Positions 1-10,247 of a stretch of DNA of 64,000 nt are shown piece by piece; the stretch's first letter is position 1; every line of letters starts with the position of its first letter. A program made the position numbers and the translations under genes. The stretch is from Vesta saturnalis (Eukaryota; Arthropoda; Insecta; Coleoptera; Lampyridae), in assembly GCA_036346205.1 (NCBI GenBank), contig JARFJB010000408.1:2511001-2575000 (forward strand), given 5' to 3'. Under the pieces are notes generated by a model that was given only the letters and a program-made list of their open reading frames with translations, had not been told where the DNA came from and searched no databases.

Positions 1-660
1 AATTAAACGATATTGCCACTGAAGTTCAAGTCGTCATGAAGTGTTCTTTAAACTCATTCTCCTCTTTTAATTGCAAATTTTGCTGGCCTCTCAGAGAAAA
101 CGATCCTTTGGTTTCATTATTCGCCATTTATAATTTCGGTATTAGGATCTTCAAAATCAATAACAAGGGTTCAGATAATTTTTTGTACATATTAAAAAGT
201 TATAATGCACATATTGCCAGAGTAACATCTATTTTTATTTGCTAAATTCATTTTTTCGGACAACTCTGAATTTATTTGACATAATGCCAAATACATTTTC
301 TATTATACGACGAGCTCTGTCTGGTTTGAAAATTCTGTTTGGTGCAGGTTGATTTGATACCCGTATTTTATACGATGTCATCAAAAGCATCGTCAGCTAA
401 TTTGCACTGGCAAACATCTTTTAATTTCTTTCAAGTGGTAATTGCTTGTTTTAATGCATCGTGAAACAGTTTAAAGACATCCATCAGAAATTCTACCATT
501 AACCAACATCAACGTAAATTAATTTATAAGGCATCTAATCAAAATATGCTGTGTGTCCCTTATAGTTATAGTAAAGGCTTAATTCTCAGGTGACCATTGT
601 AATATGCTTTCCGTCAATAGCCCAAACAATGGAAATGCCATTTTTTAAATTGTTTCATAT
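1..660 (-). pseudogene. PIF/Harbinger DDE transposase, C-terminal part (degenerate)
   Basis: Read on the minus strand in shifting frames, this stretch has the C-terminal landmarks of a PIF/Harbinger (DDE_4) transposase. Near 600-640 there is a WAIDGKH segment, about 385 an ADDAF segment, and about 250-310 RARRIIENVFGI, which in the family carries the catalytic Glu (IEN.FG). Close to 200 LAICAL matches the usual tail motif. At least three frame changes and stops separate these blocks, so the gene is dead. The family cuts and pastes DNA in the nucleus together with a Myb/SANT or MADF partner, and a MADF-like scrap lies just to the right. The left edge may be cut by the window. Family is a confident call from motif order; exact ends are not. 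Confidence 0.65.
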
Positions 661-802
661 TTCTTCAACTGTTCAGCACTTGAAACTAAAATAAAAAATT
701 TACTTGTATTTTTTCTATTTTTTATGAATAAAAGTTAAACATAACTAGTATATTAGTTGGCTTTTAACTTTTAGAATAATAAAAACATAAACATCTACAG
801 GA

Positions 803-950
803 TGAGTCCATACAAAAAACACAAGATCAAAAGCGATCAAAAGAAATCAAGAAAGAAGAATAAATTCTGGGAAGCTATAGAAATTATGAAGAAGCCAAAG
901 ACGATTTCGATCGCTTTGGAGAATACGTAGCGTTGGAGCTAAAAGTCTAA
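803..950 (+). pseudogene. MADF/BESS-like accessory protein tail of a Harbinger element
   Basis: The frame ending at the TAA at 948-950 reads a C-terminal segment, DDFDRFGEYVALEL, that matches the closing motif of MADF/BESS DNA-binding proteins carried as the second gene of PIF/Harbinger transposons. It is preceded by a lysine-rich stretch. The opposite orientation to the transposase remnant on its left is the usual arrangement in such elements. Only the tail can be recognised and no complete ORF remains, so this is a fragment. Confidence 0.45.
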
Positions 951-1827
951 AAGGATTATTACAGAATATTTAGATTCGTAAAGCGATATTAAATATTTCA
1001 TATGGATGAAAAAGCTACTGGTCATTTCAAGTTTTTTAATTGCATCACCACCCATTGTTGTTGAATTTCTAAAAAATATTGAGATGAACAGAAGATTTTT
1101 AAATAGCATTTTCACTAATCAACATGCGTTAATTTGTAAAGTTTCTGTTATTATACTTCTTAATTAAAGTTGTTTTTATTTTAATACCAAATATTCTTCC
1201 TTTAAATTACGATAGATGGCTTTACATACTTAAACTATTCTTCCTATTGTACAAGGTGGAATGCGAAAAAAGGTATTTACAAAAGCATCTCCTGAAAGTT
1301 CATTTCAATATAAAAATGTAATTTTAGAAAATATTTGTACATTCGCTTAAAGTCAGAAAACGAAGTGTGATCATTAATCTATCATGGACGGAATCGCATC
1401 ACGTAACTTTTTCTTGCTTTAAATATCGTGTTTTTCCAAATTTAAAACCAATTCAAATTGAACTGCAGACATTCTAATAAAATTTTAAATTTTGGCATCT
1501 TAAGCAACTCGTTCCAAGTGTTAAGCCCAATGAACGTCGATTTACCCATTTTTTACCATTTTTTTTTCCCTTTTTTTCAAATTTTTACAATTAGAAAGGC
1601 TAACCAATCCATTTTGAAAAAATTAATCTCAAAGCAACCAAGTCACAGAATCGACTTAAACTTGAGAAAGCCTCAATGTAACAAAATTTCCTGATCTCGA
1701 GACTGCAGTGACTGTCAGTCTCCAAATGCTGTACCAAAGGCAAGTGATCTCTGGACAACACTTGAACAATTCGAGATTTGTTCGGACGTCTCAATACACC
1801 CTTTATATTGACGTCGTTTCATCGAAC
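951..1827. other. Non-coding flank left of the Polinton
   Basis: AT-rich sequence with only short chance ORFs. I recognise no gene, RNA or repeat. It is the original host flank into which the Polinton inserted and is continuous in origin with the sequence after 19810. Confidence 0.5.
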
Positions 1828-1833
1828 AATGTC
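1828..1833. repeat. Left copy of 6-bp target site duplication (AATGTC)
   Basis: AATGTC immediately precedes the left TIR, whose first bases are AGTAGG. The same six bases follow the right TIR. Polintons generate 6-bp duplications and begin with AG, so both ends are exact. Confidence 0.9.
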
Positions 1834-2251
1834 AGTAGGTAAGATTGGAGACTTTGGGAACACCACATTTCCAAGGCCCCCATTTCCAAGGTTGCCCAAA
1901 ACAGGTTTCCCACCGTACCAAGGTCAAAAAGCGCAATGTGTTTACATATCATTACCACAAACCCACTCACAAACCCCGATTTCCTGTTCCACAACTACCA
2001 GGCTATCCGACCACGCTTTCCTGTTCCACTATTACAAGGCCATCCGTGCGACAAAACCACGCTTTCCTGTTTCACAATTACAAGGCCATCACTTGACCCG
2101 CCCCTGTTCCACTATTACAAGGCCATCCGACCACGTTCATGTTCCAATAACATCCGTGTGACCTGGTTGCCCACTTGTTTTTTGCCCACTTTATTTTTTG
2201 TCCACTTTTGTTTTTGGTCCACTTGTATGTTTTTTGTATGAATTTTGCTCA

Positions 2252-2317
2252 CCTCACTTTTACCAAAATAAAAAAAACGATATGTTAATTTATTTAATTC
2301 ATGTAGACAGACATTAA

Positions 2318-2357
<40 letters not shown>

Positions 2358-2445
2358 GAAGACGTACAAATTATATATTTCACTTTTACCAAAATAAAAG
2401 AAAACGATATGTTAATATATTTAATTCACGTAAAGACATGTACAA
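2252..2445 (+). repeat. Internal direct duplication in the left TIR
   Basis: The block starting CACTTTTACCAAAATAAAA and running through GATATGTTAAT and TTTAATTCA occurs at about 2252-2312 and again at about 2380-2438, separated by a (TA)n run. The right TIR has one copy (about 19360-19415 in reverse complement), so the duplication is specific to the left end. Confidence 0.75.
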
Positions 2446-2531
2446 ATTGTATATAGAATTAAAGACATTTATATACATTTAAATCAGACATATAAATTAT
2501 ATTTAGAAACATTACGCAGATATATGATTTG

Positions 2532-2627
2532 CTATAGGAATAAAACATGTTGATTTAGTACATACGTTAGTAAGCTTATATCAAAACAGTTGTAATACTG
2601 AGGATTAGAAAAGTTTAGGTTACACAT
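2532..2627 (-). pseudogene. Left-TIR copy of the BIR gene with the BIR domain deleted
   Basis: The 31-codon ORF starts like the intact gene in the right TIR (NPQYYNCFD and then LLTY are shared), but after LLTY it jumps directly to sequence corresponding to the last part of the right-hand gene in a different frame. The join is at about 2560. Roughly 240 bp holding the whole zinc-binding core is missing. It is therefore a remnant that dates from when both TIRs carried this gene or its homologue. Confidence 0.75.
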
Positions 2628-2689
2628 GTTAGCAGCGATGAACATACTGCTAGACTGACAGGAAATAATTAGTCTATACACTACATACA

Positions 2690-2832
2690 TAAAAAAAATC
2701 AACATAACATACTTCATCACATAATATATAATAGTCGTCATCGTACACATCAAAAAAAAAAGTTGTGTTAGGGGTGCGCAACATGAGGCAGTATTCACCG
2801 TGTGACATGTGGTACCAAGCCGTTCAGCGCTC
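2690..2832 (-). pseudogene. Left-TIR copy of the 3' end of the zinc ORF
   Basis: In reverse complement this matches the end of the ORF at 18343-18861: a CAPLTQ segment, then DVYDDD, ILCDEVCYVD in the corresponding frame with one frame change in a poly-T run. It shows that the TIR boundary lies inside that gene. Confidence 0.7.
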
Positions 2833-2925
2833 TCACAAACTAAAACACATACTAGAACACACATACTGAAATACACACTCAAACACACACTAACACTCAC
2901 ACTCACACTCACACACTCGTACATT

Positions 2926-3222
2926 ATGCTTACCGACGACGAAGTTGATGTGCTGAGAAGGCCTTAGGGTTGCAAAGTTAGATTTGCAAACCCTAAGGAA
3001 GTGTTGGATCTCGAGCCAGATTGGCAGTCTCACCAATCCGTACTAAACGACGTGAATACTTGGAATACTCGAGATCATAACGTAAATGCGTTTTATGCAA
3101 CTCTTATATAGCATGAAGATTCCTTGAAACGCGCGAATCTGTTTTCCTATTGGTTGCAGGTCTCTGGCACTGACCTAGATCAACTACGGGTATTAAAAGC
3201 AAAAATATATAATACAAAGTAA
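2926..3222 (+). pseudogene. Unrecognised small ORF, 98 codons with two in-frame stops
   Basis: Starting at an ATG at 2926, one frame stays readable for 99 codons to the TAA at 3220-3222 apart from TAG at 2965-2967 and TAG at 3109-3111. The composition is protein-like (acidic start LTDDEVDVL, then DLEPDWQSHQ and a Trp-rich middle), unlike the AT-rich DNA on both sides, and no frameshift is needed. It sits just inside the left TIR, where Polintons often carry variable cargo. I do not recognise a family. Point-mutated remains of a small accessory gene is the best reading; a chance frame is possible. Confidence 0.35.
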
Positions 3223-3409
3223 CAAACAACTTTTAGCGAATATGACCCGTATTGCGGGGAACAGTTGACCTTTAGATACATTGTAATAGTGAACTGTTGC
3301 AGTAGAATTCGTAAACAATACTTATTAGTTGATTTACTAGGAATTGCAAAACAATACCAATTTATTTAGCTAATTATACTGCAAGTATAATTATTATTAG
3401 TAAATAATA

Positions 3410-4150
3410 CAAATATATCAATTTTTTAAATTTCAGTGTAATTGTTAAAGAAGGAATGTAGCTATATATTCACGATGAGAGTTCTAAACCTGTACTTATA
3501 TGGTTTTTATATATGTGATTAAATTTAACGTATAAAGGTCAACCCAGTTCTTTTTAATTGAAGGAATACAGTAATTTATCTTATTTGTTTCAAAGGTAGA
3601 TGCTATCCTCTTATAAAAAAATTGCAATGTGGTATAATTAGTTACATATTGTACAAAGTGCAGAAACAATTGTGTAATAAAGTACTAAAAAATTATTTAT
3701 AAACATCTAAGGTGTTTAAATATATAAAACAGTAAAAATGTTAAGTACGTATTACTAATTACATCATTTCGTTAACACTGTATTTGCAGAGCACGTATAT
3801 AATCTATAAATACATTATTTGTTATATAAAAATTGCAAATAATTTCTTTAAAGTTCAATGTAATTGTTAAAGCTATATATATTCACGATGATACTGATAA
3901 AACCTGTAATTACATCGTTTATATATTTGTATAAAAAGGTTAACCCAATTTTACTAGTTTTTAATTGAAGGAATACAGAAACTTATCTTATTTGTTTCAA
4001 AGGTAGATGCTGTCCTCTTAGAAAATTGCAATGTATAATTAGTAGGTACATATTTTTACACAATGCAGAAAACAATTGTGTAATAATGTAGTAATAGTTA
4101 TTTATCTAATTTGTTTTAAATATATATAGAAAATAGCAAAAACATGAACG
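3410..4150 (+). repeat. Two diverged direct repeats of about 310-330 bp
   Basis: About 3418-3745 and 3840-4147 align along most of their length, sharing blocks such as TGTAATTGTTAAAG, TATTCACGATGA, ATTGAAGGAATACAG, TTGTTTCAAAGGTAGATGC and CAATTGTGTAATAA, in the same order at a period near 420 bp. Indels and substitutions are frequent. No ORF is conserved between the copies, so the unit looks non-coding. Confidence 0.75.
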
Positions 4151-4399
4151 TTACTTTCCTACTTATTGCTGAAATATTTTTTATGTTATTATTAAACAGC
4201 GTATGTAAATTACAAGATATATCGTGAGAACTACATAAGTTCATTAGCTGCTATATCCGGTTTTGCTATACTTGAAATCAGAGGTACAAACACATTTCTT
4301 ATTGAACGAGTGTAATTAATGGTAATTAATGAAGAAGCAATAAAAGGGACATCATGTTTTTATTTTCATAATGTTTAAAAAAAGTAATTTTGTATTGTG

Positions 4400-4402
<3 letters not shown>

Positions 4403-4470
<68 letters not shown>
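4403..4470. repeat. (TA)n microsatellite
   Basis: Uninterrupted TA dinucleotide run of about 68 bp inside the non-coding left part of the Polinton. Confidence 0.95.
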
Positions 4471-4473
<3 letters not shown>

Positions 4474-5090
4474 CCGTTTTCCTGTGGGAAATAAAGTATT
4501 TTTTTATTATTATATAGATAAGTGTTTTTTTATTGATTTTGCCAGTAAGCAGGAAAATCACAATTATATGTTTAATATCTGTATTAAAGTAAACACGAGG
4601 TGGTAATACATGCCTACAAAGCAACAATGACGCACCCAAATCTTGTTTTTTTCAACTAGCTGCTTTCAATAATCACGCGTTTATAAGAAAGTTCGATTAG
4701 GCAACCCAACATACACCTATGTGCACACCTTTTGTTATGAAACTAATTGTTATTTAGATAATGAAAAAAGTTGAACTGACATTAAAAATTTCACCTTAGG
4801 ATTTTTGCTGCTAAATTATGCATTACATAAAAAATGTATAGAATATAGGTAGTCTATATGTTTAAGGTCTATGTGTGAGTATTTGTATTACTTGGAAGTA
4901 TGCAACTGATTTAGAACTATTTTTGATAAAACCAAAAAAAAAAATAACCCTAAGAAACTCCCCCTCTCCGTCGCTGGAGTTCTGCCAGAAATTTAATCAG
5001 TTCTATTCCAAAATGAGAAGAAGCTTAAATAGAAATTTTTAAGCAAGTAGGTCTTTTCGTTCTGGAGTTAGTCGATAAGGGCATTCCAGA

Positions 5091-5299
5091 CAGTTGGTGC
5101 AACTGTCTTGCCATCATGGAGTTACATTATAGCATTAAACAGGAATCTGTACAGATAAAAAAAAACAGTTCAAATACAGATCAAATACAGCTCAAACCAG
5201 CTTAAATACAGGTCAAAACGGATTCCTGTTTAACCCCCCTTGCTAATATGTAACTTCCACATGGTAGGATTTGGCTTCAGGCAGTTGCGCACGCAACTG
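5091..5299. repeat. Inverted repeat enclosing four short iterons
   Basis: Arms of about 60 and 80 bp face each other. The inner 13 bp (TTAAACAGGAATC / GATTCCTGTTTAA) are perfect; further out GTTACAT..TAGCA and the CAGTTG...CAACTG palindromes at 5091-5105 and 5282-5299 also match with gaps. The roughly 65-bp loop holds four copies of a unit like TCAAATACAG at about 5169-5215. It lies between the left TIR and the polymerase gene. It could be a small MITE or a cis-acting element of the Polinton; the sequence does not decide. Confidence 0.6.
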
Positions 5300-5457
5300 T
5301 CCGGTTTCACCACTTCTGCCCCTCATTCCATTTTCCCCCACTCACCCCAACACTTAAAATTTTGTATTTAAGACGGAGCGGTTCCACTACAGTGTTAGTC
5401 CGTCTTTATGAACCACCAAGTAAAGTTTTCAAGCGGTGTTCATGTCTTCAAAGAATA

Positions 5458-5567
5458 GTAAGTGTTAGTTTCGTATTGCATCTCTCCCGGCTACCCGTCC
5501 TATCCAGCACCCTTATTCACATCAACCTACACTTCAGCATGTAGTTATTATTCTGTCTTTGTTGCAG
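5458..5567 (+). other. Probable 5'-UTR intron of the polymerase gene
   Basis: A consensus donor GTAAGTG at 5458 and a pyrimidine-rich acceptor ending TTGTTGCAG at 5567 lie just upstream of the polymerase ATG at 5573. Length 110 bp is ordinary for insects. If spliced, the start codon comes six bases into the next exon. Predicted from signals only. Confidence 0.4.
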
Positions 5568-5572
5568 CAAAA

Positions 5573-8500
5573 ATGTTCCAATGTGAATGTCTCACGAAAT
5601 TTTCTCGAAAGGATTCTTTACTGAGACATCAAAAAACAACATGCTGGATGTCAGTATCTACTCCACCATCTGGCATGCAGGAGGTTTCGTTACAAAACCA
5701 AACCACAGGGAGCAATGTGGTGCAAGGAAGCACTTCCGACGATAACAAAGCAGTACATAGACATGTTACTGATTCCTTTGCGCAAGCAGGACCATCTGGG
5801 GTAAACTATGTGAAGGATAATGCGAAACCCGGACCATCAGGGTTGAGCAACTCAAGGAAGCGGAAGGCTGACCAACGCGATGAACCGGTAGAACCAAAAA
5901 ACAATGGTGAGAGTGTGCACTGCACAGATTGTTCAATGGATGTACCTAGGTATGCATTCCAAGGACACCTCAGAAGCAATAGGCATAAAGCAAATGTATG
6001 TTTTCTTGTCGATACTGGGGTCGAAGTGATTCCGAAATGCGTTTAAACAACGCATTGTGTCGTACCGATTGTCCCATGCAATATGCATACTGATGTGTTC
6101 ACCTTTATGGCAGACGTTAAAGGGAACGTATTGAAGGTAGTACAAAATCAGTTGCAGAAACACTACTCATTAAAATGTAATGTTGAGCTGTTTGGTTTAT
6201 ACTTTTGAACAGTAGGGAAAGCACAGAACTGAAATCCTTTCAGACTAAGTATGATATTCTCAGTGTAGGGACGGTGTTAGAAGAGTATTTCCAAAAATAA
6301 GTGAAATATTGGATGCAAAGCAATCGAATTTCAACATAAAGATTCTGGTAAGTGTGAGTCGTGGTGTAATCGATTAGTTAACAACTGTTTTAGGGTGGTC
6401 CCTGGTGCAATTCGTGATATAGAGGTAAACCTGCTTAAATTTCTCCCACCACGGGTTCATCCTATATGGCTGTCCCCGCCGAAATCGCACATAAACACGC
6501 CATAGTCAATGTAAAAATAATGATAATTGCTGCTTTGCATGGGCTGTTGTATCGGCACTAGTGACACCAACGGGAGTACCACAACGCACATCTTCTTACC
6601 CTGATTTCCAGACGTTATTCAACTGGACTGGTGTACAGTTCCCTGTTAAGCTGACGAATATTTCAACGTTTGAGAGCAATAACAACATTTCCATTAATGT
6701 TTATGGGTTAGACGATACGTATCGTGATGGTCAACGTGTCACGGAGGTAGTGGGGCCTCTATACTACACCAAAGCCAAACAGGCAGTTCATGTTAATTTA
6801 TTATTATTAGTCAGTAACCAAACAGATAATCAGCATTATGTATCGATACAAAATTTTTCTCGTTTACTTAGCAACCAAATAACTCGGCGGAACGGAGCAA
6901 TGAATTTTTGTGATGCATGCTTGTATTACTTTAGATCCGAGGAGCAATTAACCCGACACGTGTCACATGACTGTAACTTCGTATATACGAAATTACTGGA
7001 CGTGAAACAAAAAAAAGACATAACCGGGGAATTCTATGCGGAAAATATACTCGCGTTTCGGAAGTATCAGAAACAAATGGTTCTACCATTCGTAATATAT
7101 GCAGATTTTTAAGCGCTATTAGTACCGGTAGATACGGCTGAACCAGATCCCGAAAAACCGTTCACGATAAAACGTGTAAACACGAACCATACTCGTTTAG
7201 TTATTATATTAAGTGTAGTGTAAACGATGCGTGGTCTAAGTTAGAGCTGTATAGGGGAGCAATGCAGGGAGATATTTATAAGACGACTGGAAAGTGATGT
7301 AAAACGGATATATAATGAACATTTCAAAGCTATTGTCCCAATGACACCATTAACGGATGAACAGCAGGTTACGTATGAATGCAGTGTATGTTGTTACATA
7401 TGCGGCAAGCACTTTACGGGCGATCCGACAAATCCGAAAGTACGAGATCACTGTCACGTTACTGGTAAGTATCGTGGTGCAGCACATTCAACGTGTAACT
7501 TAAACTATCAGGTACCACATTTCTCCCCGTTTTCTACATAATCTCAGTGGTTATGATGTTCACCTGTTCATTAAACAGTTAGCGAGTGAAACGGAAGAAA
7601 TTACCGTACTTCCGGTTAACAGTGAAAATATATAACGTTTGGTAAGCACATTTTGTTGATGAATATGTAAACAGTCATGGTATCAGGGAAAAGAAATACA
7701 TTAATTTACGTTTCGTCGATATTTGTAGATTCATGGCTGCATCCTTAGATACTCTATCTCAGAATTTATCAGATGATCAATGTATGGAGGTACGGAAATA
7801 TTTTAGTAATGATAGCGACTTCCACTTAGTGAGAAAGAAAGGTAGTTTCCCTTATGCGTACGTAGATAGCTTTAGTAAATTGAACGACGTCACGGTGCCA
7901 TCATATGACAAGTTCTACGATGCAAATATTTCCGATGACGAATACTGTCGCGTTCTACTGGTATGGGATCACTTTAAGTGTAATACACTAGGTGATTATG
8001 CTGATATTTATTTAAAATCAGATGTGTTGTTATTGGCTGACGTGTTTGAAAACGTGTATGGGTTAGAACCTGCACAGTATGTCACTTTCCCTGGATTGGC
8101 GTGGGATGCCATGTTGAAATGTACGAAAGTAGAGCTAGAATTATTGACGGATATGGATATGTATCACTTTCTTAAACAAGGTATTCGGGGTCGAGTAAGT
8201 ACTTGTATCAAGCGGAGAAGCATCGCTAATAACGAGTTTGTTCCAAACTATGATCCTAAACAACCGAAAGTGTTTTTACAATATTTAGATGCCACGAATT
8301 TATACGGGTGGAGTGTGAAGCAATACCTGCCCCACGATGGGTTTATGTGGTTACCGCAAGAGGAAATAGATCACTTTGACGTATTAAAGATTGATGATGA
8401 CGCCGATGTTGGATTTGTACTGGAGGTTGATATACATTATCCCCACCATCTGCATGACGAACACAACGATTATCCGTTTTGTCCTGAAATGATCTGCGCA

Positions 8501-9570
8501 CCACATTCCCAGGAGGAGAAGTTAATCCCTAACCTGTGTGATAAGACCAACTACGTTATACATTACCGCTATTTAAAACAATGTATAGAGCATGGCTTAA
8601 TTGTTACTCGTATTCATAGGGTTTTACGCTTTCGTCAGAGTCCGTGGCTAATACCATACGTAGACCTTAATACCGCTCTCCGCAACACAGCACTGAACAA
8701 GTTCGAAAAGGATTTCTATAAAATTATGAATAATGGCGTGTTTGGTAAAACAATGGAAAATGTCGATAAACGAAGAGTTATTAAACTGTTAACACATTGG
8801 GAAAATAACGGTCGTCGGGTAGGTCTAGCACGGTACGTTGCAAAACCGCAATTTAAAAATTTTATTCAATTCACTGATAAATTGTTTGCGGCGGAATTGT
8901 CGAAACAGGTAGTTACGTATGACAAACCCGTCTATGTCGGATTCAGTATTTTAGATCTTTCCAAAATTATAATGTATCGGTTTTTATGATATCTTACGAG
9001 CTCATTATGGCAAGAATGTCACGTTGCTCTATACTGACACGGATTCTTTGATTGTTGAGATAGTAACTGATGATATGTATGCACACATGCGAAATAATTT
9101 AGACGAATATGATACTTCCAACTATCATAATGAGTTGCATGGTATTCCTACGACTGCTTCCGTCGTTGGACGAATGAAAGATGAGTACGCAGGAAAGCGA
9201 TTCATTATTTTTATGGTGCTGGATCGAAGTCATACTGTCTGAAGCTTGCTGATAATGAAGTTGTTAAGAAAGCGAAAGGTGTTAAGAAAGTTGTTATTCA
9301 GAAAGTGTTGACGGAAGTAGACTACAAAGCGGTTGCGGAGGGTCTGATAAAACAGTAATGTGTAAAATGCTTGTGTTTCGATCAACCTTACATGATATAT
9401 ATACCGAAATGTTAAACAAAATTGCCTTTAGGTCCCAGGATGACAAACGATATCAACTACGTGATACGTGTTCCACATTGGCGTGGGGGCATTGGCGAAT
9501 ACCGGAATTGGAGAATGCTGATCCGTTGAGTGAACTATTGCAGGTTGCTAAGCAAATGAATTTATATTAA
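5573..9570 (+). pseudogene. Polinton protein-primed family B DNA polymerase (pPolB), frameshifted
   Basis: Replicative DNA polymerase of the element. Start ATG 5573 opens with a C2H2 finger (CLTKFSRKDSLLRHQ) and a second CxxC...H finger near 5920-5990. After a decayed stretch (6047-6550) the exonuclease region follows at 6561-7112, ending YADF at the exo I site. An endonuclease VII-like zinc module (CYICGKHF...DHCH...CNLNY) is at 7380-7510. The polymerase core is long and open at 7733-8989, with YLDATNLYG (motif A, about 8285) and NNGVFGKTME (motif B, about 8730). Motif C YTDTDSL is at about 9030 after a frameshift, and the tail ends LAWGH...MNLY at 9570. At least seven frame breaks or stops interrupt a protein of about 1,300 aa. 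Family identity is certain; activity is lost. Confidence 0.93.
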
Positions 9571-9801
9571 CCGGAAGAAGAATAGTTTGGGTACTGACAC
9601 TTGCTAGTTTCTTTCCTATATCTCTCCATAATGAAACTAATATTAATAATAATTTGTATTATTCCTTTAGTTGTTTAACATATATTAATATTATGTACTA
9701 ATTCGTTATTAAGAGAATATATGCTATACAAATACTATGTTCCATAAATAAAAAATACGAGAATGATTATTTACTATTTTTTATTAAAAAATGTACAAGA
9801 C
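9571..9801. other. Short intergenic gap between convergent Polinton genes
   Basis: AT-rich spacer where the polymerase gene (+) and the structural block (-) end towards each other. AATAAA at about 9746-9751 could serve as a plus-strand polyadenylation signal. No gene seen. Confidence 0.4.
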
Positions 9802-10245
9802 TTATTGCATTATATATGTATTATATAAATAGTATACCGTAGACAAAGCGCAGTGACATAATGATTTACAATGAAAGTAACAAACGGGTTGCATAGCAGG
9901 AAGAGGTGGACTTTCCTCAAGTTCAATAACAGGCTGGGTCACAAATTTTCTGATGTAATCTGCTTTCTCTATCCCTTGACATAGACAGAATCTGTTGGCT
10001 GAATCAATCTCTCGAGTATTCTTCGAAAGTGGTGTGGTGGTGTATACCCTTCTTCCCATTTAATACAGTGCTGGTTTTGCATTAACCAAGTAGCTTGACG
10101 ACGACTCTCTGCATCCAACGTATGCCAGGGATACGGTGATTTAAAACAAAATGGGCAATTTGTTTCCCATTATAAATGGCGAGTTCTTTTGGTATAAAAG
10201 CTTTTGAAATTTTGAACCCTTGTACATCGATTATGACGGACGTTG
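9802..10245 (-). pseudogene. Polinton accessory protein with a VIIDVQGF start (possible exonuclease-like fold)
   Basis: In two frames this reads one protein of about 145 aa: VIIDVQGFK and PKELAIYNG at about 10170-10235, then RRQATWLMQN and a KWEEGYTPPHH stretch at about 10060-10110, then VYVKG-, and finally the open part ending CYFH...CHCALS at 9802-10059. I recall proteins with this motif order from arthropod Polintons, where the acidic D.QGF start and late His/Cys residues suggest a nuclease-like fold; that function is inference. No ATG is left upstream of VIIDVQGF and frames change near 10000-10040 and near 10140, so it is broken. It lies directly downstream of the capsid gene on the same strand. 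Confidence 0.5.
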
Positions 10246-10247
10246 TA

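Larger units (their letters stand above)
1834..2840 (+). repeat. Left terminal inverted repeat of the Polinton
   Basis: Its reverse complement aligns with about 18712-19804. Matches run from the outer terminus, through the CACTTTTACCAAAATAAAA block, the start of the BIR gene near 2627, and the 3' end of the zinc ORF around 2700-2830. The left copy has lost about 240 bp of the BIR gene, contains a (TA)n run near 2320-2352 and has a duplicated block. The inner limit is where similarity fades into a CA-rich stretch about 2835-2840. Confidence 0.85.
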
